Positions 32,523 to 44,969 of a stretch of 64,000 nt of DNA are shown here, piece by piece. This stretch comes from Neurospora tetrasperma FGSC 2508. Taxonomy: Eukaryota; Ascomycota; Sordariomycetes; Sordariales; Sordariaceae. The translations under genes were made by a program, and so were the position numbers. The DNA lies in the NCBI RefSeq assembly GCF_000213175.1, contig NW_009799100.1, forward strand, positions 1-64,000. Direction: 5' to 3'. The notes beneath the pieces are model-generated. The model was given only the letters and a program-made list of their open reading frames with translations, was not told the origin of the DNA and did no database searches. The first letter of the stretch is position 1. The number at the start of each line of letters is the position of its first letter.

Positions 32523-34995
32523 TTACTCCTCCTGTTCCACCTCCGTCATCTTCAACGCTTCTCCAACATCGCTTACAAAGTGTCCTTCACCTCCGACCAA
32601 GTCCACAATCCCGCTCCTCTTCATCATCTTCCACACCTCACTGTCCTTGCCTCCGGGGACTCGACTAAAGAAGACCCTCACGCCCCTTTCTCTATAGCCC
32701 CTGACAATCTCCTCCAGCACCTGCGTCCCGCTCCCATCCATGCTTGTCACTCCGTGAACATCAAAAATGATGTTTTTGTTACTGTCTTCCTGCCTCAATC
32801 GGGGCAGGGCGGGATGGGCCTCGTTTGTTCCGTAGCGCTCCAGTCTTCTCAGCCTTGACTTGAGTTCGCCGGTGTTGGCAAACGTCAAGGGCTCGGGAAT
32901 TTTCACAATCAGACATCCCTCAATGAATTCCAAGCGGTCGGGGGAGTCAGTGAAGAACTCTGCGTTCTCGAACCGGTTGGTGCCGGGAATGCGCCCCAGG
33001 ATCTGGATCCGCGGGCGGGTGGCGTTGCGAATGACCTGCAGCAAAGAGATACCGACACCGATGGCCATGCCGAGAGTCAAAGAGAAGAAAATGGTGGAGA
33101 GAAGGATGATGGTCATGAGGGCGAGCTCGGGCCAGGCGCGCAGGCGCAGGAAAAAAGTGATATCATGCGGGCATTCTTCGATGAGAGACCAGGCTACGAC
33201 GCTGATAAGGGCCGAGAGGACGGGTTTCTGTGCCGAGTTAGTACAATATCAAGCGAAGAGAGAGCCGTCCTTGAATGGAGCCGCCGAGAAAAATACTTAC
33301 CGGAAGATAGTAAAGATAGGGAAGGAGGAACAAGATGGTGAACAAGGTCAAGAGGCTGAGGAGGATCGAGCTCATAGGCGTCTTTCCACCAGTAGCCTTG
33401 TTGACCTTGCTCCTCCCATACCCTCCAAAGGCAGGTAAGCTCATGAAGCATCCGCCAACAAAGTTTGCCACGCCCAGAGCCACCAGTTCCCTGTTTGCGC
33501 TCAGCTGAATCCCAGCAAACGGCTCGCTGCTTGAGAGACTCTTGGCCGCGACCGAACTCTCAAAGAACCCGAGCAGAGCAATCAGGAACGACGTGCCCAT
33601 CGAGTCCCTTATGAGTTGCATATTGCTAGGCTGGAATGGCCATCTGAACTTGAAGGTCTGATGACTCGCCGCCTCCACTGTCCCCAACACCGCAACGCCC
33701 TTTTTATCCCACTGGAACCAATACGCCAAGAAGGATGTCAGAACCACGACCAAGAAACGATCCGGCACGTATGCAACTCCCGGGTACCTTGGCTGCATCC
33801 GCCTCTTGATCTCCCTGCAAACCATGATCACCACAAAGCTCGTACCGGCCACCACCGCTGTCAGTTTATGTACCTTATCCAAGTTTCCAAGGATGAACCG
33901 CAGCTTCTCCACCGAGCTCCCGTGTCCGATGCCGGGGTGCTTCGCGACAAGATGGTTCAAGCCGAGCTCCGGAATGAGCTGATCAACAGCAATGACTACA
34001 CCAATTGCAGAGATAAACCCTCTCAAGAACGGCCTAGACAAGACACTATCCAAGAAGCCCAATCTCGCCACTCCAGCAGCGAAGACCATCGCCCCGGCCA
34101 TGCCAGCAACGATTCCACAGATCTTGGCATGAAGCACCCTGTCTTCGTCTCCTCCTCTTCCCAGGTCGACACTAGATTTCACCGCCGCGCCCACCAAGAG
34201 ACTGCCAGCTGCTTCGGGGCCAACAATTAGAGCGGGACATGACCCCAATAGCGCGTATATGAGCGGATTCCAGACGAAAGAGTATAGGCCGTTGATAGCA
34301 GGGACGTGTGCAAGGTTATCGGCCAGGGAGAGGGCCATGGGGACATACATCCCTGCGACTGTCAGGGCGGCAATGAAGTCGCCTTTGAAGTAGGACCAGC
34401 TGTATTCACGAGCCCAGACAAGGACAGGGAGGTAATAAGAGAGGTACATGCCGGGGGTGTCCTTAACACCATGACGACGGGCAAGATCTCTCGAGGTGTG
34501 CATTTTCTGGGTGGTGATGTGAGAGGAGATCTGGCGCTTCCAGCTCTTTCGCTTGTGTTTGGGTTTTCCTAATGCTGGCCCTTCGCCGTTGGGCGACTCG
34601 GAGTTGTAGGGGGAGAAATCGAGATCGGTGTCGGTGGGTGCGTCAAACGGGAAGCCGGGAAGCGAGTCGGCGTGACTAGCATTGCTGGGGCTCACGGTTC
34701 GGGCATCGATAAAGGTGCCGTGGCCGCGCTCTTGGGAGAGGAGGCCAGTTCTCTCGTTCGGAGTAACTGAGCGGACAGTATTGTCATTACTGGGCCCAGC
34801 GCCGCTATCCTCATCGCCGTCGCGCTCAAAGTCCGAGGTCGAGCTGTATGATGACGAGACAGTGTAGCTCTGTCGGAGACCGCTGGGATGGGCTGGGGCG
34901 TGGTCGTGGGTCGGCCCCGTTGGTGTCTGCGCATTAGGCGGGTTCGAGTTCAACGGCCCAGCGATAGAGCGCAACGAGGAAGGTCGGGAGGGCAT
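32523..34995 (-). CDS. SulP (SLC26) anion transporter with STAS domain
   Basis: Membrane transporter of 799 residues, exons 34995-33301 and 33227-32523 with a 73-nt intron (33228-33300) that joins YYLPKPVLSALI. A hydrophilic N-terminus of about 175 residues (Ser/Pro-rich, then basic) is followed by the SulP core (TVAGMYVPMALSLADNLAHV, GSCPALIVGPEAAGSLLVGA) with around 12 hydrophobic spans. A C-terminal STAS domain holds NIIFDVHGVTSMDGSG. The long N-terminus and the core wording resemble the yeast YPR003C-type subgroup rather than the classic plasma-membrane sulfate permeases, so an internal membrane location is possible. The substrate is presumably sulfate or a related anion, by family. Confidence 0.92.
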
Positions 34996-35926
34996 ATTCG
35001 CGGCCCTTGGTGATGGGATCCGATCAATTCAGAGCGCGTGTGTTGTTGTCGTCGTCGTCGTCGTCGTCGTCGTCGTGGTAAGCCTCGGCAGCTTGTAGGA
35101 CTCGGTCGCTATGGCGAATACATCGGTCGGTCGGGATGGCAGCCGTGTTTTTGATGGCCCGATGTCGTCGTCTCGTGTCTGTTGCTGGGTCGGTCGATGG
35201 AGAAGATTAAATATACAAGCCCAACACAGCTGACGTACACTACTCAAAGCCTGTTCTCAACCAGGTCAGTCGGAGACCACGGAGTGAAAAACCGAAGTGG
35301 GAGATGGTGCTTTACCTAAAAGTTACAAAATGTTTTGTTTGGGAAATGGCTTGGCTGCAGTGCGGTCTGCTGCGGTGCGATGCGGTTGGCCATTGGTGCG
35401 GGGGACGTCACAGGCCCCTCCAAAAAGACCCCCCCCTTGTAACTTGGAGGATCTAGGTGTAGGGGTCTGGACCAGCTGACCAAGTCATGTTTTTGACCTC
35501 CAGTCTAAAACCATGGTTTCGAAGTGTTGGAGGCGAGTCACTGACACATCGATCTGGATGTCCGGGCATCTGTCAGGGGTCTTCTTGTGGAATCGAGATC
35601 GGCCCCACAAGGCTACGGTGCCCGGGCCGCCGGACGGGACCTGGCCCGACGGGCGGGACCACAGCCGGACCTCGTCCTCGTCCTCAACCCTAACCCGGAT
35701 TACCTCTTCCACACTTCTTCTTCCAACCATCTCATCGGTGATGCTTGTCACTCTTGTAGCTCTCTGTCACTGGATAAATATCCATTGTTCCGTACTCCTA
35801 CTCAACAGCTCGTGCCTTTAAAACAATTAACTCTTACCTCCAAAGCATCTGAACGTCAGGCCTCTCATCTGGAGCGAGAACCTCTGAGTCCTCTTGTCCC
35901 TCTCCATTTGATGCATTCATCTCGCT
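34996..35926. other. Intergenic region between SulP promoter and EF-hand gene
   Basis: About 930 bases holding the SulP promoter and leader on the left and the 3' region of the EF-hand gene on the right. Open frames in 35487-35920 show no recognisable family. A single CCCTAACCC string near 35688 is not a telomere. Confidence 0.45.
35042..35076. repeat. GTC trinucleotide microsatellite upstream of SulP
   Basis: About nine GTC units preceded by two GTT units, roughly 50-80 bases upstream of the SulP ATG, probably in its 5' leader, where the transcript would read GAC repeats. Confidence 0.85.
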
Positions 35927-36368
35927 TTATAATGCCCCTTCACCCTCCAGCTTCCGTACAACTCTCACAAACTCGTCAACTGCCAAAGATTAGCCTTGTC
36001 GTTTCCAATCTCGCGTTCCATTTAACGGAAGAGGCCACGCTTATATGTAGTAAATAAGGGAAGCCTACAATCCATCTCCCTCCCCGTATCCACCCCACAA
36101 TCATTGCACGCCCTCTCGAGTTGCTTAGCATCCAGCGTCCGTCCACCAAGTGCCTGAACAGCCGTTACAGCCTCGCGGACCGAGAGGGTGTTATCGCCGT
36201 CGCGATCACCTGATTGGAAGGCATTACGGAGGTCGTCTTGGGATGCCTATGTAACAGTTGGAGTTGGATAGTTGTCAGTAGAGGTAGAAAGATTGGAGCT
36301 AGCTGGAGGGATGAAGGTGGGGTCAAGCGAATTGGTCATCGATCGAAAGCGATTTGACATCTTACCAT
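35927..36368 (-). CDS. Small EF-hand calcium-binding protein (77 residues)
   Basis: The gene is too short and too intron-rich to stand out as an open frame. Proposed exons are 36368-36366 (only the ATG), 36246-36069 and 35979-35927, with introns of 119 and 89 nt having good ends (GTAAGA/ATAG; GTAGGC/GCAG). The product starts MASQDDLRNAFQSGDRDGD and ends VRVVRKLEGEGAL. The first EF-hand loop DRDGDNTLSVRE has Asp at 1, 3 and 5 and Glu at 12. The second region, CGVDTGREMDFDEF, is a degenerate partner hand. An intron directly after the start codon also occurs in fungal calmodulin genes. It is probably a cytosolic calcium sensor of the calmodulin superfamily with a single hand pair; targets are unknown. 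The splice model closes the frame exactly, which supports it. Confidence 0.78.
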
Positions 36369-37104
36369 TGTATCCGAGAAATGAGATTTGCTTGGTCCGG
36401 TCAGCAGGTAGGCGCGGCAATGATGCGTGAAACCAAAAGCAGATATGGGGATGAAGCTGAAACTCAAGAAACCGAGGGGCAGCGAGGGAATGCTGACCTT
36501 ATACCAATACCAAGCAGAGGGGTTCATCGCTCAATTTAGAAGCCAGACCTTCGAGTATCATGGTAGCAAGAAATGTCGCATGCAGCTGAGAGATGCTTTG
36601 AACATCATTGGGCCACTCCATCCCATCTATGACTTGTGGCTGGCTGTTAGCAAAATCAGGGGCAACATTGGACGAATCTGGACCGGGTAAGAACCATGGA
36701 AACTAAAGAAAAAGGTGGTAACCAAGAAGTTGACTACTAATCTATCATCGCTAAATCTGCCTTACAACACCAATACTGTAGTCATCTGACGCTCGATAAA
36801 GAAGTGGATGGTCTCAACAACCGCGCTATATGCTCTGAAACGCAACATGATGCAGTGGCTTGCTGCACCAACCAGTCAGCCCACAGCTCCAAGCTAACAG
36901 TGTGTTGCAAAGTATGTGCCGAAGAAAGATGAAGAATCAACGCCCTTCCCAAAAGCGCAGATTCCTCTTGAAAGACTGGGCACGCATTGAGTCCCAGGTT
37001 AAAAGGTTCAAAAACACCGCCCTCTCTCAAAAGTGCAGCTAGAACCACGAAGGGGGGCCAGCTTGCTTTTTTACTCTAATGTTATTACACGCCTCTTTGC
37101 CACC
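36369..37104. other. EF-hand gene upstream region and CDS1 3' region
   Basis: About 740 bases. The EF-hand promoter and leader lie at the left and the phosphatidate cytidylyltransferase 3' end at the right. A frame continuing upstream of the EF-hand ATG (to 36527) is open but has no family features and is treated as leader. Confidence 0.45.
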
Positions 37105-38684
37105 TTAATGGTTAGTCAAGGACTTTTCGATGGCGTTCACAATCTAAAGCCAATGTTAGCAAGTAATGATGAGTCGTCAACCGGCACAGGAAACAGGTTA
37201 AGCACTCACCGAAGAATCAATAGCGTTGTGGTTGACCAGATACTTTGCAATGAACAGCAACAACTTCTTATGGTCGTCAATAGTCAACCGGGTCGCCACA
37301 ATCTCCAACACCTCGTCGAAATCGACCTTGGACTGCGCGATGAAAGTGTGGTAGTAAATATAGGCGAAGAAGCCCATGATGAACTGGCAGTCCATGCGGT
37401 CGGTAATACCGCCATGGCCCGGAATCGAGTGGCCAAAGTCTTTGATCTTGAACGTGCGCTTAAGACCCGAAGCAAAGAAGCCACCGAACGGCGCAATCAG
37501 CGAAGCGAACGTGGCCCAAAAGAAGGTGTGGATCTGCATTGGCGCCATGGTGATGCTAAAGCGCGTCTTGGTGGGGAAGAACAGCAACTCGGGCATGGTC
37601 CAGGTCTGGGGGATGAAAACCGGGTTGGGCTCGCAATCCAGTCCGGTAAAGATGTTGGCGCCCAGGTCATTAGCAGGGCAGATGAAGAAGCGGGAGCGCA
37701 TCAGGATATGGGTGAGTAGAATGCCGAAGAGGACGGTCATGACCCAGGCACCCAGGAAACCCTCCACCGTCTTCTTGGGAGACAACTTGATCAGCTGGGT
37801 GCGGCCAAAGGTGATGCCGCAGACGTAGGCAAAGATGTCGTTGGTGATGACGAGGGCGGCGGGGAGGAAGAACCAGATCAGGCCGTCGAAGACGTTGTTC
37901 ATGATAAAGTGCGACTGGCCGACAATGAGGAACAGGGCCATGTGCGCCCAGACGAACTGGGTGAACTGGAACTTGAGGTGGCCACCCTTGAGAGTGCTGA
38001 CGAAGAAGACGAAGCCTGGAGCAGAATTATGTTAGCTTGGCCTTTGCCTCTTCAGGAGAGAAGGAGCTGCGCATACCAACGACGTAAAGGGTGAAACAGA
38101 TGAAGCGGTGGTGGGTAGCCAGCGGCAGGAGGACTCTATCGACCATGACAATATGCTTGAAGTAGTAAATGACGGTTTCGCCGTGTAGAAAATACATGGC
38201 TACCGCCAGCCAGTACCAATTCAAGCTCTTGGTAGACTGAATGTCCCGGGCGCGACTAGCTCCGCTCGAGATGGCAATGACCTCTTTGAAGGAGATGATC
38301 TGGACGGCCGTGATGATGACGACAATGTAGATGTGGCCCATGAAGAGGGCGGCGAAGAAGCCAGCGATCATGACAAAGGTCCATAAGGTGCGCTCGATGA
38401 AGTTGGCCTTTTTCTTTTCGTAATCGGAAAGCTGCTGGTTGTCGCCGGCATCCTTTGATTTCTAGAGTGGACAAATTGTTAGCCGAGACTGCACGAGCAA
38501 CAACATGGCAGAGCTGTGAGCTGGGCATGATGGCAGCAGCGCACAACATGGGTAAGATAGGTACCTCTTGGATATTCGCGAGCGCCCTTGTCTTGGAGGG
38601 GGAGCTCTCTTCGCTGGCCTCGCTCATGCTGCTGCGACGGCCGCTGTGGGGGAACTTAACCCCGCGACGAGACCGGCCTGTCAT
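37105..38684 (-). CDS. CDP-diacylglycerol synthase (phosphatidate cytidylyltransferase)
   Basis: ER enzyme that makes CDP-diacylglycerol from phosphatidate and CTP, the entry to phosphatidylinositol, phosphatidylserine and cardiolipin synthesis. 449 residues, close to yeast Cds1. Exons are 38684-38565, 38461-38077, 38015-37210 and 37143-37105; the last encodes only IVNAIEKSLTNH and was found by reading past a GTGAGT donor that otherwise gives a false stop. A hydrophilic Ser/Arg-rich N-terminus precedes about eight hydrophobic spans. The family signature lies at about 351-375: SGLKRTFKIKD followed by HSIPGHGGITDR. It is an essential, conserved gene outside the polyketide cluster. Confidence 0.95.
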
Positions 38685-40250
38685 GGCGGTCGTATGTGTA
38701 TAGCCAAAGGTATGCGATCGGGGGGAGTAGTGGCGGTTGCTATCGCGATGCGTATGGCACTATGCGCAGGTCTTTGATTGCACTCGAGTGGAAGGAGTTC
38801 CGTTGTCGTGGTACTTGGTGGCAGAGGACAGCGAGATGCCTGGTGTTCGGGGGACGGAGTCAGCAAAGACGGACGGGAAGATAGGTATCGATGGGGTCCG
38901 TTGATGGAGCAGTCAGTGGACTGGATGGGGGAGAGTCCACCTCGGCGTTAATGGGCCGGCTCGAGTCGTGATGCTGGAAGTTCCTAGCGTACCTATGTCG
39001 AGGCTCGGTTTTGCAGCAAGGCGACAGCGCCCCAATAGTACTAAGGTAAGTAGTCGAGATGGTGATGCCGTGGTGATGATGATAAGTAATGATGATGCCT
39101 TGCAGACAGACAGACCTATTATCGATGTGTCCGTCTGGCTTCCCTGATCGTCGGTTCCAACTTTTTTTTTTGTCCCAAAGTGGAATTTGCTGGACTGGAG
39201 CCAGCAGATTGCGATTGTTGGGACGGGACGACGGGACCAGGAAGCACGACTGAGAACAAGCGCGGAGGAGCCACGGCCAAGCATCCAACACTAACACCCG
39301 CTAGCAGCCAGCCCAGAGCGAGCCAACAAGCGGTGCTACCTGTGCTACCGAACTTAAGTGGAACTGTGTCGACGCCGAGGGGGGACGTGCTACGTCAATG
39401 TGGCTGAGCTTTGTCCATCCGTGCACAAGGATTGGTCAAATGGGGGACGAGGAAGTGGCTGGTTAGTATTAACTTGGTAAGCTGAGCCTTGTCAGACTCG
39501 CGCAGTTCAAGGAAAGGCCGTCTTCTCACAGCGAGGCAATCACGACGACCAGTCAGGTGCTCCAACAAGTCATGAAAATATTTTCTCTTCCAAGCTGACC
39601 TCCACGATCCCGCAAAATGCCTGCCAAAATCTTATAGAAAGCTTCAGTCAGTCATCTGATTGCACATCGATGTATGGTAGCACAGCGGGAATCTACGCCC
39701 TGAATGTGGCTTGACCTTTCCACCCAAAATCACATGCGTTGAGAGGAACACTCCCCGACTTCACTTCCCTTTCGTCTCGCAGCTGTCCATCACCCAATCA
39801 TCAACCGCATGTGAACTGAAGAGTCCCGCTACCCCACAAAGACAGGATGCTGGAAGGGTACGTACCTGTCAAAGGCCAACGCAACCGCGACATCTATGGA
39901 CAATCAGACTTCCATTGGGTTTGACTGACTATTTCTCAATCTTTTTCTTGAACCCCTGGCCGCTTTTTGTCCAATTCTGTTGGGAATTCTGTCTATCAAG
40001 GTGGCTCTGTTAGTAGCAGGCACATATTTGTAGCAGTAAATCATTTGTACCCTAACCCTGGTTTTCTTTCGTCTTCACAACCCGCGTTTTCCTGTCGGCT
40101 GTTGCCTGCCCGTTGCCATGGCACCATTCCCAAACAGGCTGAATGACAACATTGAACCCATCCCCATGTTCTAATTTTCCTTCTCGATCCGCGTAGACCG
40201 CGACATGCTCGGCCGGCTCATGGCCATGACCAGGCGCATGCTCGCCCACC
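38685..40250. promoter_or_regulatory. Divergent intergenic region, CDS1 / ATRIP-like gene
   Basis: About 1.6 kb between two 5' ends. It contains a poly-T run near 39160-39171 and several unremarkable short frames. Nothing else is supported. Confidence 0.45.
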
Positions 40251-43221
40251 ATGATGGACCTAGACTCTTATTCCGACGAAGACCTCGATAATCTCGACGG
40301 CGATCTCCTTCAACAACTCGAACACAATGCCATCCAATTCACCCAGAGACAGGCCCAGTCGCAAGCCCCGCCACGCACCCAATTCCAACTACCCGGGAGC
40401 ACCGCCCAGCAACCGCAGTACATATCCGACGGCGACGACGACTACGACAATGGCGAAGTCATAGACCAAGCCGCTCAACCCCTGTCACTCCCACGATCCG
40501 GCCTGCCCAACCCAGCGCCCCAGCCCTTTCGTGCCGTGCCCAGCATCGCCGGCCAACAAAGGCTGAACCATCAACGACAACAGGCAAACCAGCAGCGATA
40601 TGGCCAGCAACAGGCTTTTCGACCGAACCCTCAAATTGCCCCGTCGCAATATCCACGAGGCCCTTTGGGAGCTCCCGGGCGCCCGCTTCCCCAGTCCCAA
40701 TTCCTCCGCCAACAACCACACCGGCCACCTCAAATCATCCGCCCCTATGTCGGCCAACAGCCACCGACCACCCAAGGCCTCCGTGGCGCTGGTCAAGACG
40801 TCGACAAGCAAAAAGACGAAACCATCCGTTCCCTCGAAGCCGAGCTCTCCAACCTGCGCACCCAGCTGACGACGGCCAAGGGCGAAGCCAACCTCATGCG
40901 CTCCAAATATGACCGGGACATACCGCAGCTTAAGAAGGAGATGGCCGAGGAGAAGGCCAAGATGGAGAAGAGGCTCCAGGAGGCGCAGAAGGCACAGCAA
41001 GCGGCTAGTAACGAGTTGCTGTTTGCCAATGCAGACCTACAGGAAGAGCGGGGGAGAGCAAAGACCAAGAAAGTGGGCAAGGATGGCGCCATGACGCCGA
41101 GTGGCAGGAACAAAACGAAATGGATACCGGACGGGTTCAGTGACGTGGATGTATCGGGATTGGGGAGTCCCAGTAGGGATAAAGCGGGGAGGAGAGAGCG
41201 GTTGAGGGATCAAGGGAATACCGGTACGCCGACAAAGGGGAAAAGGAAGCGGCCGGCGGTGGATAGTCCGTCTTTTGCTTTGGAGATGGAGACGGACGGG
41301 GCTGTTTTCGAGGACTCTGACTTGTTTGCCCCGAGGTCCACCAGTACAAGAACCGGACCGAGTTTGCCTTATGATGTGAGCGAGCCCACATCCCCCTCTC
41401 CGCCAACGCCTTCAAGTAAACCACTGACCTTCTTTGCAACAGTTTCTCAAACTCGTCCTCGACCATTCTCCCCTCCCATCCCTGCCTCTAACCTTTGAAG
41501 CCTTTGCGCGATTCTGCTTCCCATCAAAACCCTCCGCTTCCTTTGCCTCCATCATCTTCCGGCGTCTTCCCCAACTGGGCGTCTCCAACCTTATCAACAG
41601 CTCCGACAATGACCCCTTCCGTCTCCTCGTCGACTTCTCCGAACTCCTTCTCGATATGTGGCAGCAATGCTTGTCTGAGCGCTATCATTCGCCCATCTAC
41701 TACCTCGCCGGTCTGTTGCAGTTCATCCTGCAGCTGAACGCTGTGGATGTGGCGCCACGGATCACGAGCAGTTTGGTGCCGGTGGTGGTCACCACTTGCC
41801 AGCTTGTGGCGTTGCCGAGATTAAATTTGAAGATGGTAAATGATGGAGGAGGCACGGTGGAGGACTTGGAGCAACATCCAGACCCTGCCATGAGGCTGTT
41901 AGCAGCAGATATCGATGTTACGCAATGTCTTAGGTTGCTGTATCTCTGTGCTGTGGGGTGTTTAAAGCCACCCAGTGTTGATCAACACATGACATCACCT
42001 CAAGCTCGGTTCTGGAAGACCATGGATTTGGAGTTTGTTGTCCTGATGCTGAGCGCTAAACAGCCGGAACAGGATTGGAGGGAAATGTTAAGTCTGTTGA
42101 GGACGAGTGCTATGCCCGGGAGCGTAGGACCGTTGCCGAAGCCTGACTCTAATGCTGATAGCAACACGATGTTAGCGGTTCGAAGTCGACCACAGGTTCA
42201 ATCTCGCGGCAGCGGCAGCGGTCATAGTCGGGGCGGTCGTGCTGGTCAAATGCTCCCACCCCCTCCTCCCATCCGCAACGCTGACAATGTCGACAAACCA
42301 CCCCAAAACCCTGAACCAGGCTCACAAGAAGCATCAACAGCCCAAATTATCATCGACTGCGTCTCATCCTACTTGGTCGATACCCCTCCGAGATGGGCCT
42401 CCCCCGGATCCGCGCGCGAGGTATCTATCAAGCTTGCTGCCTTGCAGACGCTCATGTCTTTTGCCTCTAGCTTGTTTGGTTTGTTGCAGCTCGCTAACAG
42501 CGATGTGGCCATTCCGAGGATTGTATCCGCCTTGTGCTGGGCGGTTGACGGGCTTTATGACGCTGATATTCCGTCCATGGCTTTTGATGACCTTTCTATC
42601 GCTTCTGATGACACTAGGAGGAGGAACGATATCCAGAAAGAGGGGCACACCAATCGGAAGAGGCACGGATATGATAGTGGAATGTCGACACCGCAGTTAT
42701 TGTCACAGCTGATTTCCAGGTCGACGAATCTGTTACACGCATTGGTCACGCATCCCAAGACTTCCGGCATCGTCAACCCTATCTCCCGCAAGCTTGCCAC
42801 ACCGGTATCACCCGGACCACCGACATTTACACATCCGAGAACCGGCCGCGGCGCTTCTAAGGGCCGCAACACCACACGCGGTGTTCCCATTCGATCCACG
42901 GCCCTGCACGCCCTGCACAGCCGCGCAGCTCCCAATGCCGCCACCAGGCATGGGCAGAACTCTCGCCATAACCTCCAATCAAGCGTCGTTAATCCTCACG
43001 CTGCGGCCGTTAGCAACATGACCGCTGCCCTCCCCCATCGTTATTTAGTGTCTCTCGGCAGGCTCAACTTCGCCGAAGAAGATCTGGTTTTTGAGCAAGG
43101 TATTGACGAAGAGACGGTCGAGCGAGCGCATGAGTTGCTGGAGCTGGCAGTGGAGAGGCGAGAGGGTGAGAAGGTCAAGGGGGTTTTTGAGGGAGGGCAA
43201 CATGAAGTTGACGGGATATGA
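40251..43221 (+). CDS. ATRIP/Rad26/UvsD-like DNA damage checkpoint protein
   Basis: Likely regulatory partner of the ATR kinase, recruiting it to RPA-coated single-stranded DNA in the nucleus. 967 residues; exons 40251-41375 and 41443-43221 with a 67-nt intron (41376-41442) joining SLPYD to FLKLVLDHSPLP. The N-terminus is acidic (MMDLDSYSDEDLDNLDGD), fitting an RPA-binding segment. It is followed by a Gln/Pro-rich linker, a coiled coil (about residues 185-270, KQKDETIRSLEAELSNL) and a helical C-terminal half with little low complexity until a basic stretch near 850-900. The call rests on this architecture and on resemblance to fungal UvsD/Rad26 proteins; sequence conservation in the family is low, so confidence is moderate. 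A second ATG is at 40254. Confidence 0.7.
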
Positions 43222-44039
43222 GGAGGTTGTAATCAAGGCTGACAGTCAGGCTTGGGGTGGGGGGAAGGAGAAGGGAAGGGATTTCACTTTGGTTTTCTTT
43301 TTGATACCCATAGATCTTTCGAAGTTTACTGTTGTGTGATAATACGAGACATGATCTGCAATTTGATCAGATCGAAGATCAACGTTTTGGTGTCCTTCTT
43401 CCTTGGGCAACTTCTACATTTTAATTTCGTGACAATGAGCCAAGTGTAGCTGAGTTTATCCTACAGCCCATGGACGAGGTAGGAGATACCGTGTTTTCTT
43501 TACGGAGCAAATATTGCTCGACGGAGGAAATTGCGGTAGAGGTTTAATAAGGTGACTTGAGTGTAGTTAGTTACTTCCAAGGAAGATATATCGATCTTTT
43601 GCACCCTACTTGCGTTCATGGAGATTTGCGGGAAGAATACTTTGGCATGCTCAGTCCTCTGTGGGGACATTCCTGTCTCATTGACAACTAAACCGGAAAT
43701 GGGGAAGTTAAGTGAGCGAGTTCTCTTTCCGATTCCGCCACCGCACTTACCTTCTCGTCAGTATTTAAAATCTTCCGGCAACACGCCAAACAGTTTCTTT
43801 CACTCCTCGACAAAAAGGCCTTGCCATCTGCAAGAAGAACCATCTCCAGGGTCACCAACACATATATATATAAGTAGCACAATTCTCTTTTCCATCCTTT
43901 CACCCAAGGGAATCGGGCCATATCCAATCTCAGCAAAGAACCATCCTCCACACCCAAGTCTATTCTACAGCCCCCATTACCCGTAGAACCAAAGGACACC
44001 CAATTATTTGCAGCAAAACTACACTTCCACTCGCCAAAC
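43222..44039. other. Intergenic region upstream of the 44-kb gene
   Basis: About 820 bases. A TATATATATAAG box at 43863-43872 lies about 170 bases before the next ATG, which supports a real promoter there. The frame at 43618-43986 shows no protein-like pattern and is not called. Confidence 0.5.
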
Positions 44040-44969
44040 ATGGATCAGGATGCCTCTGAGTCCGGCTTCGAGTTCGTTAGTCATCACTTTCTCCGATCCT
44101 GGTATCTACGTGATGGAAAGAAGTCGATCCCGACACTTGACCAAGCACACTCCAAGGAGATGATTGAGGAGGGCCAGATGCAGACCCCCTTGCAGCTCGT
44201 CGCCTTAATCCATGGAGGACATTCAATGATACACAAGCCCTGGTGGTCTCGGGTCTTCCTTCCCATATTATGTCCCACCAGCCTCGCTCTGGAAGAGATG
44301 TACAAGCACTGGTTCTACTCCACCAAACTCAACGAAGGGCGCGTGCTCAAGTTTAGCCTAGCTTCCATGAAGATGGCCTTTCACCTCGGTTACACCATCC
44401 AAGTCTTTTGGATCCTAACCACCAAGCGCCCGTTAGGCCCACTACCGACGGCAGCCCAACACGAGCCGACAACGAATTTCTTCGATTCAGAGCCGAACAT
44501 CCGGTATCTGGCCAGATTTTTCGAAAAGCTTTGGCTCAAGCTTTGGAAACAGCGGCGAGGCATCATAAAAGGGCAAGAGAAGATGACTGACCCAGACTCA
44601 TTGCAGCCCGAGTCATGGTCCTCATGGAAGACCAGCAAGGGATCCATGGACAATTGGAGGGATTTGGAGGGGGCCTTGGCAACATTATGGCGAATCTTCA
44701 CACATGAAATAGAAGAGGTACCCAAAGAAGAGACGTAGTTCGGCCTCCAGTTTCCGGCCGAGCTTGGCAGCATGAGAGAGTGGGAGTATATTCAGCTGTC
44801 GGCGAAGGAGGAGGCGTGGTATGGTATCTCTGGTGACGGGCCAGGCACAATGTCACCGCTGGCACTGGGGCTGAAGGAGGCGGAGAGGGTGCAGAGGCAT
44901 TGGGAAAAGGAGCAAGAGTGGGTGTATCCCATGTACCCGGCTGAGTGGGAGGGATGGGCAGTGGTTTAG
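44040..44969 (+). CDS. Unrecognised protein; frame interrupted by one TAG
   Basis: I do not recognise this gene. A 232-codon frame starts at 44040 (MDQDASESGFEFVSHHFLRS) behind a TATA-like box and ends at TAG (44736-44738) in VPKEET. The same frame then stays open for 76 more codons to 44969, with the same flavour: FGLQFPAELGSMREWEYIQL, then LSAKEEAWYG and WEKEQEWVYPMYPAEWEGW. The whole is rich in Trp, Lys and Glu, with no signal peptide and no clear membrane span. Three readings are possible: a 232-residue protein that ends at the TAG; a 308-residue protein carrying a nonsense change or readthrough; or removal of the TAG by a very short intron (GTAG...GCAG, 36 nt, 44735-44770), which would be unusually small. 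Coordinates cover the whole open stretch. Confidence 0.55.

Noticed and set aside
35684-35694. CCCTAACCC, telomere-like string
   Set aside because: A single copy without tandem repetition, surrounded by ordinary genes.
36369-36527. N-terminal extension of the EF-hand protein in the same frame
   Set aside because: The extension is hydrophobic and aromatic without family features; the ATG just before the intron fits known EF-hand gene structure.
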